Shown here: positions 9,093 through 18,883 of the stretch, in pieces
How the letters are laid out: each line of letters opens with the position of its first letter
How positions within the stretch are numbered: the stretch's first letter is position 1
Assembly: GCF_000380145.1 (NCBI RefSeq)
Contig: NZ_KB904590.1
Location: forward strand, 1 to 45,561
Length of the DNA stretch: 45,561 nt
Reading direction: 5' to 3'
Origin: Streptococcus thoraltensis DSM 12221
GTDB lineage: Bacteria; Bacillota; Bacilli; Lactobacillales; Streptococcaceae
Made by a program: the position numbers and the translations under genes
The notes under the pieces: model-generated
Seen by the model: only the letters and a program-made list of their open reading frames with translations
Database searches by the model: none
Told to the model about the DNA's origin: nothing

Positions 9093-9513
9093 CCGAATCA
9101 AGCGTTTATTTCAGGGCAAACGTATGAAAGATTTGTAGGGTAAAAATAAGGTTTTTCTGCTTTTCAACGTTCAGGTATCTCAACGAGCTGTATTCTTTTT
9201 TCTGTAGATTTTACTATGGAAAAACTACAAAATCGTCTATTTTTAACTGTGGTATCATTCAGAAATAACTGTTTCATGTGTTTGTCGTGATACCTATTTA
9301 CGACATGCGCATAAAGAAAATGCATGTAACCATTTTTAGATACATGCATTTTTTAGATATGTTCACTGTTTTTACATTCAAACAGAATCATTTGCTTGAT
9401 GTCAGCTTGGTTATACTATAAAACTTTGCTGAAAAAGATTATGTTGTTGATGAAAAATCACTATACCAAAAGCATAATTTTTTCATGCATTTGATGTGAC
9501 TGACAGGTTACGT
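9093..9513. other. Intergenic region between pyrG promoter and rpoE, with inverted repeats
   Basis: There is no convincing gene in these 421 bp. An open frame at 9164-9349 on the minus strand has no family resemblance I recognise. The strongest structure is AAAATGCATGTA at 9317-9328 paired with TACATGCATTTT at 9341-9352, followed by T residues on the plus strand and preceded by a T run on the minus. GGTATCA...TGATACC (about 9251-9293) and ATTATG...CATAAT (about 9434-9478) also pair. One of these may be the rpoE terminator. Confidence 0.4.
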
Positions 9514-10095
9514 TTATTCTTCAACGTCTTCGTCGTCTGAAAATTCGTCATCTTCTTCGTTTAACTCAACGTCTTCTTCAACAACATCATCATCAGCGAT
9601 AATTTCATTCAACTCAGAATCGTATGACTCAACCTCTGATTTTTCATCATCTGGATTTTCTTCATCATACTCGATTGCTTCTGTTTCAGCTGTGTAGTCT
9701 TCATCTTCTGGATCATCAGCGTTGTAATCGATGGCATCTTCATCACCATCCATAAAGGCATTAACACGTTTTTTCTTACGTTTTGGTGCGTCTTCACCTT
9801 CTTCTTCAAAGGTAAGGATTTCTTCGTCAATTTCATCGATAGCGTACCATGAACGAAGTCCCCAGCGGTTGTCACCTAGTGGGATAAAACTTCCATCAAT
9901 GTTCAAATCTGAGTAGAAATATGGAAGAGACTCACGAATGTCAGCATCCGTTTTTCCAAGGTAGACTTGGATCTCATTCACCATGTCGCTGAAATACATT
10001 TCATTGTCGCGACCACGTTCTTCTAAAATTGCACGAGCAACTTCAATCATTGAAAGTTCGCTCTTTTCTTGACCAGCAAATACTTCTAATTCCAA
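9514..10095 (-). CDS. rpoE: DNA-directed RNA polymerase delta subunit
   Basis: The delta subunit of Firmicute RNA polymerase increases promoter selectivity and recycling. This 193-residue protein has a folded HARE-HTH N-terminal domain (about 14-85), with the conserved [10 protein letters not shown] stretch at the end. A long disordered tail follows, rich in Asp and Glu and unable to fold by composition. A short basic KRKKKR patch near 105 separates the two, as in other delta subunits. The start is a TTG (10093-10095) with GGAG 8 bp upstream. It is monocistronic with a strong promoter, and pyrG follows from its own promoter. Confidence 0.95.
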   Translation of the reverse strand: MELEVFAGQEKSELSMIEVARAILEERGRDNEMYFSDMVNEIQVYLGKTDADIRESLPYFYSDLNIDGSFIPLGDNRWGLRSWYAIDEIDEEILTFEEEGEDAPKRKKKRVNAFMDGDEDAIDYNADDPEDEDYTAETEAIEYDEENPDDEKSEVESYDSELNEIIADDDVVEEDVELNEEDDEFSDDEDVEE

Positions 10096-10127
10096 GGTCT
10101 ATTCTCCTTATGTTATCATTCCTTTCT

Positions 10128-10156
10128 ATTCTACGCTAAAAAAGGTCTTTCGTCAA
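10128..10156 (-). promoter_or_regulatory. Predicted rpoE promoter
   Basis: A -35 TTGACG (10151-10156) and a -10 TAGAAT (10128-10133) with a 17-bp spacer lie on the minus strand, 32 bp before the TTG start. Confidence 0.75.
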
Positions 10157-10278
10157 AACTTTTATTGTGAATTCTCAATAAATAAGCAATCCCTTGTGAA
10201 ATGCTTTCCTTAATTCATCAGCTAAGCCTATATTAAGGAAGATTTGTAAGTAATGTTAGTCTTTTTTTCTGAATAAGT

Positions 10279-11376
10279 TCAGACTGCCACTAAAGATTGT
10301 CCCACTTGATTTGCTTTTAGGATGGCTCCTGTAAAACGCTCCGCTTCAAATGGTGTGTGTTTATACTCATTGGTTGTTAACGCCAACTCAAGCACTGCTG
10401 CAACATCTGTCTCTGTCAAGCCTATATCTGCCAAAGTTACTGGTAAACCCAGTGATTTATTGAAATGAGCCACTTTACTCAACTCTTTCATCTCATCAAA
10501 GTAAGCATGAAGAACCATGACGCCAAAGGATACCACCGCACCATGAAGATGCTCACCTTCACGCTGAACAATTGTCGTTCCGTTGTAAAAAGCATGGGCA
10601 TGGCAAGAGTTGAAATAAAAATCAGGTTGGTTAACCAAGTTTGAGGCATAGCCTGTAGAAACAAGGATAGCTAGAGCAATTTCCTCTACCGCTTTTGACG
10701 GTCTATTATTTTCAACATCTTGCAAACCCTCTTGACCATATTCATAGAAAGCATTTTTTGAAGAGAGAGCTACTGCACGACCTAAAACACCTGTATGTGA
10801 CAATTTACCACCACGCTGTTCATATTCATAAGCAGCACGATCAACCTCAGGAGCTTTAGAAATGCCATCTCCAATGCCTGCCCAGAAATACTTGGCTGGT
10901 GCCTCTGCAATCACTTTAGTGTTGATAAAGATATGAACTGGCGTTTCAGGATAGCCGTATTTAAGAAGACTATGATCATCTTTGTAAATCACGGCAATAG
11001 CTGTTCCTGCTGAGCAATTAGAACAAATAGTTGGGAAGGTCATAATATCTTTTGCTAACTCATGTGCCACCATTTTGGCAGTATCCAGCGCACGCCCCCC
11101 ACCAAATCCAAAGATAATATCTGCACGAGCTACATCTGGATTAGCGACAAGTTTGTCGATATTTGACTGTGTCGAATCTGTCCCATAAATAAACTGACCA
11201 GTCACTTCATAGCCATTTTCTTCTAAGATAGCGACCACTTGGTCAGCTGAGGTGGCTAAAGCCTTCTCTCCACCAATGAGCGCTACGCTCCTAACATGGT
11301 AGGACTTCAGAACTTGCGGAATTTCCTGAAAGCAATCCACTCCGTAACTGTAGTTGGACATATTATTAGTTGTCAT
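10279..11376 (-). CDS. gldA: Glycerol-dehydrogenase-like iron/zinc-containing alcohol dehydrogenase
   Basis: This 365-residue member of the group III metal-dependent alcohol dehydrogenases interconverts a polyol such as glycerol and its ketone with NAD. The cofactor motif GGGRALDTAK is at 92-101. The metal ligands appear as Asp170 in GIGDGISK, a His in CHAHAF (259-261), and His278 in EHLHGAVVSFG. The ATG start has AAGGAG 8 bp upstream. It is a single-gene unit. Exact substrate specificity within the GldA-like group is uncertain. Other streptococcal family members have unclear physiological substrates, so the gene symbol is tentative. Confidence 0.8.
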   Translation of the reverse strand: MTTNNMSNYSYGVDCFQEIPQVLKSYHVRSVALIGGEKALATSADQVVAILEENGYEVTGQFIYGTDSTQSNIDKLVANPDVARADIIFGFGGGRALDTAKMVAHELAKDIMTFPTICSNCSAGTAIAVIYKDDHSLLKYGYPETPVHIFINTKVIAEAPAKYFWAGIGDGISKAPEVDRAAYEYEQRGGKLSHTGVLGRAVALSSKNAFYEYGQEGLQDVENNRPSKAVEEIALAILVSTGYASNLVNQPDFYFNSCHAHAFYNGTTIVQREGEHLHGAVVSFGVMVLHAYFDEMKELSKVAHFNKSLGLPVTLADIGLTETDVAAVLELALTTNEYKHTPFEAERFTGAILKANQVGQSLVAV

Positions 11377-11435
11377 AACGCTCTCCTTGAAAAATTATTT
11401 TTTGAATTATCCAAAAATTCAAAATGTTATCCTCT

Positions 11436-11463
11436 ATCTTACCACTTCTGTTTATAAAATCAA
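11436..11463 (-). promoter_or_regulatory. Possible promoter of the glycerol-dehydrogenase-like gene
   Basis: On the minus strand TTGATT (11458-11463) and TAAGAT (11436-11441) are 16 bp apart. The leader that follows contains an inverted repeat ATTTTGAATT/AATTCAAAAT at about 11400-11425, which could be a hairpin or an operator. Confidence 0.4.
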
Positions 11464-11501
11464 GGGATTTTTAAATTTTTTAAAGAATTTTGGTTTAAGC
11501 A

Positions 11502-11530
11502 TTGTCAAAAGGGAAGTCACCTTTTATAAT
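11502..11530 (+). promoter_or_regulatory. Predicted promoter of the ThrE-type exporter
   Basis: TTGTCA (11502-11507) and a perfect TATAAT (11525-11530) are separated by 17 bp on the plus strand. The leader is about 100 nt long and contains TTGTC...GACAA, able to form a small hairpin at about 11542-11560. Confidence 0.7.
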
Positions 11531-11640
11531 GATAGATACAATTTGTCTCTAGAAGGACAAACAGTAAAAGTAGAGTCAAAATCTTAGAGCGATTTCCCTT
11601 TACTTTTGGGATATTTTAAGAAATAGGAGCCAGAAAGCAA

Positions 11641-12891
11641 ATGAAACGACGTCCAGTTGCTACCCTTAAAAATGAAATAGATGCCGTCCTCTTTGCTGGA
11701 CGTATCCTCATGGAGTCAGGTGCTGAAGTTTTCCGCATTGAAACTACTATGAACCATATTGCAGACTCTTTAGATATTGAGCAATTTGAGGTTTACGTGG
11801 TCAATCAAGGCATCATCGCCTCAGGCACCAATCAACTGGGGTATCAGGAATCAAAGGTTATGAATGTCAATGAGACTGCCATTGATTTAGGTAAACTAGA
11901 GGCTGTCAACGCTCTTTCTAGGAGCCTTTCGAAAAAGAACAAGGTAACCCCTTCATATGTCTTTCACCGTTTAAAAGAAATCAATGACAGATCCCTCTAC
12001 TCTATCTGGACTATTTTGGCAGCCTATTTCTTTGGTGCTGGTGGTTTCTCTCTAGCACTGGGAAGCTCGCCCATCGATTCTTTAACAGCTGCTATCGCTG
12101 GTCTTCTAGCTGGTTGGTTTATCCAAGTGGGTTCATCTCGTATTCACACTCCCTTTCTAACAACCATTCTAGCTAGTTCTATAGTCAGTTTATCCGTCAA
12201 CTTATTTTATTTTCTCGGACTTGGAGAGACAAAGAGTATCATTCTCTTAGGTGCCTTGATGATTATGGTACCAGGGGGGTTCTTCGTCAATGCCATTCGA
12301 GAGATTTCCCACAATAATTTCTCAATCGGTTTTACCCTACTTATGTCTGCGCTCATGACCTGTATCTCTATTTCAGCTGGCGTAGCTGGTACGACTGAAA
12401 TCCTTCCCTTTGCAGATCAAATGACGGGAACTTTCTCAACCGAGACTGTTACGGCGATTGGTTTTTTGATACGGACAGTGTCTGCGGGGGTTGGTACTGT
12501 TGCTTTTTCAATCACCTATAATGTCCCTAAACGTTATTTGCTTGATATTGGCATCATCGGTGCCATCTCTTGGTTGCTTTATCTGATTTTGAAAGAGAAC
12601 TTCGGAATGGATATCATCGCAATTTTCATTCCCGGTCTCTTTGCTACTTTGATTTCAAAAATCCTAGCTGCTAGACGAAAGACACCTATGACTATTTTCC
12701 TCGCAACCAGTATGTTTCCCTTGATTCCTGGATTAAGTTTCTACCGTGGCATTTACTTCATGTTGACGGGCTCACACGAACTAGCCATGACACACATGAG
12801 AACATCTTTTATAACAGCCTTTGCTATTACTATCGCTATTAGTATCATGCAACAATTTCCCTTATCACTCTTTAAAAAGAAGAAAAAATGA
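11641..12891 (+). CDS. Threonine/serine exporter family (ThrE) membrane protein
   Basis: This 416-residue protein has an N-terminal cytoplasmic part of about 115 residues, with the family signature AGRILMESGAEVFRIE (about 20-35). About ten membrane segments follow in two blocks (about 120-255 and 265-410). This is the two-domain ThrE architecture (ThrE plus ThrE_2) in one chain, as in C. glutamicum ThrE. Many Firmicutes split it into two genes. It exports small hydroxy amino acids in the characterised case. The substrate here is not shown. It is the only intact plus-strand gene in the window and faces away from the neighbouring dehydrogenase. AGGAG lies 11 bp before the ATG. Confidence 0.85.
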   Translation: MKRRPVATLKNEIDAVLFAGRILMESGAEVFRIETTMNHIADSLDIEQFEVYVVNQGIIASGTNQLGYQESKVMNVNETAIDLGKLEAVNALSRSLSKKNKVTPSYVFHRLKEINDRSLYSIWTILAAYFFGAGGFSLALGSSPIDSLTAAIAGLLAGWFIQVGSSRIHTPFLTTILASSIVSLSVNLFYFLGLGETKSIILLGALMIMVPGGFFVNAIREISHNNFSIGFTLLMSALMTCISISAGVAGTTEILPFADQMTGTFSTETVTAIGFLIRTVSAGVGTVAFSITYNVPKRYLLDIGIIGAISWLLYLILKENFGMDIIAIFIPGLFATLISKILAARRKTPMTIFLATSMFPLIPGLSFYRGIYFMLTGSHELAMTHMRTSFITAFAITIAISIMQQFPLSLFKKKKK

Positions 12892-12903
12892 AATGGCGTC
12901 TTA

Positions 12904-14560
12904 TGATATAACTCCTACTCCCCTTATGGTAGACAGTGAAAAAATAAAAATTTCACCGAAAGCTATGAGGGGAGTTTTCGTATGTCAAAAAAAGTCTGAT
13001 ATAAGGAGCGGAAAAGCAGATGATTGTAGAACTCTATCTAAAACATAAAAAATTAATGCGTCAACTGACTCAAACTGATATTATCAGTGACACAGCCATT
13101 AGAGACTGGACTCAAAGATACAAACAAGGGGTGTACTGAAGGATTGAGGAACCACCGAACTTGGAAGCATTACAGTCAAGTCTTGAAAGAACAACAAGCT
13201 ATCCGTGACTATCTGGAAGCTAAAACAAGTCAATACAATATTGTGACAAAGCTATATTTCTAGCCGAAGCATTCTCAAAAATGAATAAAACGTCATACTA
13301 GTGGTAAAGAACTGAAGGCGACTAGAAAAGGATTTCCCAAAATGAAACATGGACGTCAGACAAGATTTGAAGAACGCATTGAGATTGTCAACGTCACGAT
13401 TTCCCATCATAAGGACTACTGGACAGAGATTGAGAGGTATGGGACTTCCTACCATTGGGTCTACTCTTGGGTGAGAAAGTTCGAGAAGGAGAAGAGGACA
13501 GTCAAGGGTTAGAAGACCACCGTGGTAACGGGCTTGACAGTAAGCCAAATCTCACTCTCAAAGAAAAGTTATAACCCAAAATAGTTTAAGGAACGTAACC
13601 GTTATATCGAAGCGGAAGTTGGTCTGCTAAAAAAGCTAGAAGAAATCAAACGTCGAAACCGACGGTAAGACTTGGTCGTCGCTTACGTATTTTCAAGCCA
13701 TTAAGGATTATTCTAACGAGAAAAAAGAAATCTTTATTAGTCAATGGTGACTTATTCTAGGTGTTTCTCGTTCGGGTTACTACAAATGACTAAACCATCA
13801 AGAGACGGATAATGAAAAAACAACCGAGAACGATTGTTAATGATTAAAGACTTAGACACCAAGTACAATGGCATTTTGGGCTATCGTCGGATGACGCGAT
13901 TTGTGAACCGTCATATTGGGGTGAATTATAATGAGAAGCGAATTCGTCGTTTTCTGCGTATTCTAGGCTCTCAATGTATTCTTCGTCGTTCTAATGGCTA
14001 CCATACAAAAACTAGTTTTGTGAACGTTGAGGAGAATCTCCTTAATCGGAATGGCACTGCTGGGGCGCCAGAAATGGTGCACCGATGTCACATTTATGAC
14101 CTACGGATTGGGGGGCTCAAGTGCCATTAACAATCTCTATGATGTTTCTATCGTATCCTACCCATATCAGCCAACATAATAACAATCCACTGGGGATGGC
14201 AACACTAGCCAAAGCACTGGGTATTAAACAACTTCTTCATAGTGAATCACAGTATACTTCGCAAGAATATCACATGGTTACTAGACAGTATCAGATTACT
14301 CAATTTATGTCACGTATTGGCAAGTGCATTGATAATGCACCAATTGAGAACCTCTTCGGGCACTTTAATACGAAGTGTTGTGCTTTTAAAACTTACAAAA
14401 CCTTTGAAGACTTAGTCACAGACATTAAATCCTACATCTACTTTTAGAATGACAGACCTTTTCAAGAGTAGCACAAGAGCCTTGCCCCACTTGAAATGAG
14501 GAACAAGACCCTTGCTTAATCTTTTATTATTTCACTGTCCACTTGACAGGGAGCTGTTCA
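12904..14560 (+). mobile_element. Degenerate IS3-family (IS150-group) insertion sequence
   Basis: The ends form an imperfect inverted repeat. The left end contains AGACAGTGAAAAAATAAAA (from 12931), and the right end reads CTTTTATTATTTCACTGTCC (14521-14540) and closes with GGGAGCTGTTCA. OrfA remnants (about 13020-13665) include the helix-turn-helix stretch YGTSYHWVYSWVRKFE. OrfB remnants (about 13680-14446) include LGYRRMTRFVNRHIGVNYN and the DDE stretches YTSQEYHMVTRQ and SRIGKCIDNAPIENLFGHF. Many stops and frame changes (for example near 13138, 13260, 13512 and 14130) show that it is dead. A second remnant of the same element is at 37320-38212. Confidence 0.85.
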
Positions 14561-14652
14561 TTTTTGTTTATTCCCAAAATTTAATTATCTATTACTAATC
14601 ATTGATGGAACTTCCATGTTGTTTAATAGACCTTTTGTTTAATAAATAAACA

Positions 14653-15432
14653 TTACATGTTCTGTATAATATTAACGACACATGTTATCAATAAACCGGT
14701 CATCAGTAATGTATACATGGTCGTTACTTGTCTTTCTGAAAAGTAATGATTGATTTTTGTTCCTATGTATCCCCCTAGGGTAGCTGTTACAACAATAATC
14801 GGGATGATAATTGGCTCGACTGTGGAAGTTTGGTTAAACATTAGAATACTAATAATTTTAGGAAATTGGGCGAAGAATATCATACCAATAGAATAGGCTG
14901 TAGCTTCTTTTGCCGTCATAGACATGAAACCCAGTAAAATAATGATATTAAGTGGTCCACCACCAATTCCAATAAAGACGGATAATGTTCCAGCTATTAA
15001 TCCGAAGATAACTATTGCTATGTTATTCCTAATATATAGTCTTGGAAATTTTTCTTTTTGAGAGGTAAACATTAAAACGGCTAATAGTACCAAAAATAAT
15101 AAGATTGACTGTATAGCAGTTACGTTACTGTTATTTATGGATTGTGTAACAATCTTAAATAAATAATCTCCCAGATAACCACCTGATAAAGAGCCTATTG
15201 CAAGCAATAGCATAATCACCTTGTCAAAGCCTTGTCCAGATTTGGAATGTTTGTAAAGAGAAGAAAGGCACATTGAAAAAACCGCGACTGTCGAATAAAT
15301 GCCTATTGTCGTCACATTATCCATCCCAATTAAATCAAAAACTGGTTTAATAATGGCTCCCCCACCTGCTCCAGTCGTAGCCCCTATAGCTGTTGCTAAA
15401 AGAACAATTAATCCATACAATAGTGCAATCAT
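14653..15432 (-). CDS. TauE/SafE family membrane permease
   Basis: This 259-residue polytopic protein has about eight hydrophobic segments. It carries the two glycine-rich family repeats GATTGAGGGAIIKPVFDL (about 18-35) and SVFIGIGGGPLNIIILL (about 150-166). The family moves sulfur- or carbon-containing organic anions such as sulfoacetate or sulfite. The substrate here is unknown. The ATG has an AAGGAGC site and lies only 10 bp after the stop of the truncated GH1 gene, so it was once part of that operon. The reading frame is intact although its upstream partners are destroyed, so expression may now depend on read-through. Confidence 0.85.
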   Translation of the reverse strand: MIALLYGLIVLLATAIGATTGAGGGAIIKPVFDLIGMDNVTTIGIYSTVAVFSMCLSSLYKHSKSGQGFDKVIMLLLAIGSLSGGYLGDYLFKIVTQSINNSNVTAIQSILLFLVLLAVLMFTSQKEKFPRLYIRNNIAIVIFGLIAGTLSVFIGIGGGPLNIIILLGFMSMTAKEATAYSIGMIFFAQFPKIISILMFNQTSTVEPIIIPIIVVTATLGGYIGTKINHYFSERQVTTMYTLLMTGLLITCVVNIIQNM

Positions 15433-15442
15433 AATGCTCCTT

Positions 15443-16575
<1,133 letters not shown>

Positions 16576-16966
16576 TCAACTTCCTCCTGTTGATTTATAC
16601 GCGAACAGATTAATTTAGCCGACTACAACGTTTCCATTTTTTAATCTAAAGAGTCCTATAAATCGTATTGATAGCATTCTTTGCAAATACATATATACCG
16701 CCATTATAACGCAATTTAACTGATAATTCTCTGTTTTTAGATTGATTAAGATAAAGAGGGGCGGATAATTCAATACCTAAAAAATCAAGGAACTAATTCC
16801 TATTTTCCCTTGAAATAAGCATTCATCATCTATTTTTATTATTATAAATCTCTAACACATCTAAAGCCGTTCTTGATTCCTGCTGATCTAGCTGAATTGC
16901 CATTTCTTTAATATATAGTCATCGAGAGCATAAAATCGCAAGGATAAACACCGTCATCACCCTCAA
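16576..16966 (-). other. Decayed coding remnants upstream of the rpiR fragment
   Basis: There is no intact gene. Two short minus-strand frames look like real protein remains. One of ~50 codons ends at 16646 and contains GIELSAPLYLNQSKN and LRYNGGIYVFAKNA. One of ~30 codons ends at 16826 and contains KEMAIQLDQQESRTALDVLE. I do not recognise either family. They may be further pieces of the collapsed beta-glucoside locus. Confidence 0.35.
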
Positions 16967-17186
16967 TATAGTCAAATAAATTAACTTTCAGACAAGGAAC
17001 AAAAAAAGATGCGGACAGTGCTTGATACTCAATGAAAATCCAAAGCAGACTAGGCGACGCCGATTCAGATAGAACTAAAGTTCATCAAATCAAGTCAACA
17101 AGGTCTGCTTTTGATTTTCGAAAACTGTGAGTAGGACAAGCTGAAAGTGACCATGTATCAAAGGGTAATTCAAACAAAAGACTATA
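16967..17186 (+). repeat. RUP-like MITE, copy 4, interrupted by a BOX-like element
   Basis: The MITE left half (TATAGTC to ACAGTGCTTG, 16967-17024) and right half (GTGAGTAGGACAAGC to GACTATA, about 17127-17186) match the uninterrupted copies. About 103 bp of BOX-like sequence is inserted between them. The break falls inside the central CTTG-GAGTAC segment. Confidence 0.85.
17025..17127 (-). repeat. BOX-like element inside MITE copy 4
   Basis: It begins ATACTCAATGAAAATCC and ends GATTTTCGAAAACT, and shares AGATAGAACTAAAGTTCATC and TCAACAAGGTCTGC with the copies at 348 and 37901. It has the same orientation as the copy at 348-452 and is opposite to that at 37901-38004. Confidence 0.75.
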
Positions 17187-17494
17187 ACATACTGAATCTG
17201 GCATTCCTATGCATACCACAAGCTGTTACGCGTCCTTATTTCAATAATTTGATGACCTCATCAAACAACTTTATAGACCTATAATCCCCTTTAGCTAACT
17301 TCTATTTCCAGAGAAGTAAGACTTCTTGATAAAAACAAATAAAAACCTGCGGCGTTAAAACGTATAACTACTGCGTTTTGTGGCAAGATGCGTATAGGTC
17401 ATTTGAATCAGTTCCTCTCAGACAAGTATGGTGTTTATCTGTGTCTAACATAGATGACTTTTTTCTATCTAGCTTCATTTTACAAATTGAAGCC
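17187..17494. other. Intergenic sequence without recognised features
   Basis: About 300 bp between the MITE and the ulaG terminator are stop-rich in all frames that I checked. I see no promoter, RNA gene or repeat here that I can support. Confidence 0.4.
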
Positions 17495-17524
17495 CAAAAA
17501 AGCCCAATTCGTTGAACTGGACTT
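17495..17524 (-). terminator. Intrinsic terminator of ulaG
   Basis: On the minus strand AAGTCCAGTT, the loop CAACG and AATTGGGCTT pair over ten bases (with G-U pairs) and run into TTTT. It begins about 10 bp after the ulaG stop. Confidence 0.8.
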
Positions 17525-17533
17525 TCCTATTGC

Positions 17534-18625
17534 TTACAATAAAGCTTTAAACTGAATATCTGAATCTTCTAAGAAGTAATCATCGAAGCCACGTGGGTGA
17601 TGGTATTCTATGCGGTCTTTATCTTGTGGATAAGTGTATTTTCCACCGACTTCCCAGATAAAAGGATGGAACTTGTATTGCAATCGTTCTTTTCGCATTT
17701 TCCAAAGTTCTAGGATTTCATCAGTTGAAGCCATAAAGTTTGACCAAATATCGTAGTGAACTGGAATAATAACTTCAGCACCAAGATTTTCCGCCATGCG
17801 AAGAAGATCAATAGAGGTCATTTTATCTTGAATTCCGATTGGATTGTCCCCATAATTATTAATCGCAACGTCAATTTTAAAATCACGGCCATGTTTAGCA
17901 AAATAATTTGAGAAATGTGAATCAGCACCGTGATAAATAGTTCCACCAGGTGTTTCAAAGATGTAGTTAACAGCCTTACTTGCCATAAGCTCATCACTGA
18001 CTGGAAGTCCTGATAAACTATTACCGTTTTCTTCATAGCCTTCAATAGGAAGTGTTACCAAACAAGTTCTGTCAAAGGATTCTACTGCAGTTACTTTGAT
18101 GTCTTTAAATTCAAAACTTTCACCAGGTTTGATGACCTGAATACGATCTTCAGGAACACCCCAACCTTTCCAAATATCAGCACAACCGCTTGGGCCTACA
18201 AATTTTACGTGGTCGAGTTTTGGATTATTAAGAATAGCTGCGGATGTAGAAATATCCATGTGATCTGAGTGAACATGAGATACCAAATAATAGTCTAACT
18301 CATTAATAGCAAAGGGATCAATGACCATTGGTTGTACGCGTAAATTCGGTTGTAATTTGCGTACTCCAGCCATATTAGCCATTTGGTGTCCCCAAATCAT
18401 GTCTTTAACCTTTTTAGTAGCCTTTCCTCGATTTGCCCAGAGGTCCATGACCACATTGGCTCCACCAGGTGTTTTTATCCAAACACCACAGTTGCCTAGC
18501 CACCACATAGCAAAGTTACCTTCTGCAACAACTTCTTCTTCAATTTCTTCATTCAACCATGTTCCCCATTCTGGAAATGTCGCTAAAATCCATGATTCAC
18601 GGGTTATATCTTTAACATTTGGCAT
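17534..18625 (-). CDS. ulaG: L-ascorbate-6-phosphate lactonase
   Basis: This cytoplasmic metallo-beta-lactamase-fold enzyme opens L-ascorbate-6-phosphate to 3-keto-L-gulonate-6-phosphate, the first step after PTS uptake. The 363-residue length is typical of UlaG. The metal motif HVHSDH is at 117-122 (His117, His119, Asp121, His122). Further ligands are likely in HGADSHFSNY and PVHYDIW. The N-terminal block MWWLGNCGVWIKTPGG is characteristic. It has its own promoter, separated from the rest of the regulon by the PRD regulator, and carries the same 37-bp operator block as ulaA, so it is co-regulated with the other ula genes. Confidence 0.96.
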   Translation of the reverse strand: MPNVKDITRESWILATFPEWGTWLNEEIEEEVVAEGNFAMWWLGNCGVWIKTPGGANVVMDLWANRGKATKKVKDMIWGHQMANMAGVRKLQPNLRVQPMVIDPFAINELDYYLVSHVHSDHMDISTSAAILNNPKLDHVKFVGPSGCADIWKGWGVPEDRIQVIKPGESFEFKDIKVTAVESFDRTCLVTLPIEGYEENGNSLSGLPVSDELMASKAVNYIFETPGGTIYHGADSHFSNYFAKHGRDFKIDVAINNYGDNPIGIQDKMTSIDLLRMAENLGAEVIIPVHYDIWSNFMASTDEILELWKMRKERLQYKFHPFIWEVGGKYTYPQDKDRIEYHHPRGFDDYFLEDSDIQFKALL

Positions 18626-18660
18626 AAAGTTTCCTCCAATTTAAATTCCTTGATAAGTTA

Positions 18661-18720
18661 AGTATATGCCTATCTGTCTTGGCAAAAAAGACCAAGAAGC
18701 ACACAAAAAAGTGTTCAAAA
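18661..18720 (-). promoter_or_regulatory. ulaG promoter and 37-bp operator shared with ulaA
   Basis: A -10 TATACT (minus strand, 18661-18666) is followed upstream by a 17-bp spacer and a TTTTTT -35 (18684-18689). The block at 18684-18720 starts at that -35 and matches 35 of 37 bases of 25442-25478. Its core reads CACAC-AAAAAA-GTGTT on the plus strand, a near inverted repeat. A weak -35 overlapped by an operator suggests activation by the PRD regulator encoded next door. Confidence 0.75.
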
Positions 18721-18739
18721 CTAGACTTTTATCCAACAA

Positions 18740-18850
18740 TTAATGCGTCTTCCAATTTTTTCCATCAAAATAATCTGGCACAACGATACCAGATTCTGTC
18801 TTATAAAAATTGCACATATCGTAATGAATGGTTTTACCTAATCCTCTTTT
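18740..18850 (-). other. Short open remnant between the PRD regulator and ulaG
   Basis: A 36-codon open stretch bounded by stops at 18740 and 18851 reads GKTIHYDMCNFYKTESGIV and then VPDYFDGKNWKTH. The composition looks protein-like but there is no plausible start with a ribosome site. It may be the tail of a lost gene. I do not recognise the family. Confidence 0.25.
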
Positions 18851-18883
18851 TCATATACTATTGTGCCCTAAGGTTACATTTTA

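Noticed and set aside
9164..9349. 61-residue minus-strand frame between pyrG and rpoE
   Set aside because: It has no recognised domain and no ribosome site, and overlaps inverted repeats. It is more likely chance.
11354..11587. 77-residue plus-strand frame upstream of the ThrE gene
   Set aside because: It overlaps the start of the dehydrogenase gene and the exporter promoter, is low in complexity and has no ribosome site.
13834..14447. Two plus-strand frames that could be taken as small transposase genes
   Set aside because: They are in-frame pieces of one OrfB broken by frameshift. Both ends of the IS and OrfA are also damaged, so I annotate a single dead element.
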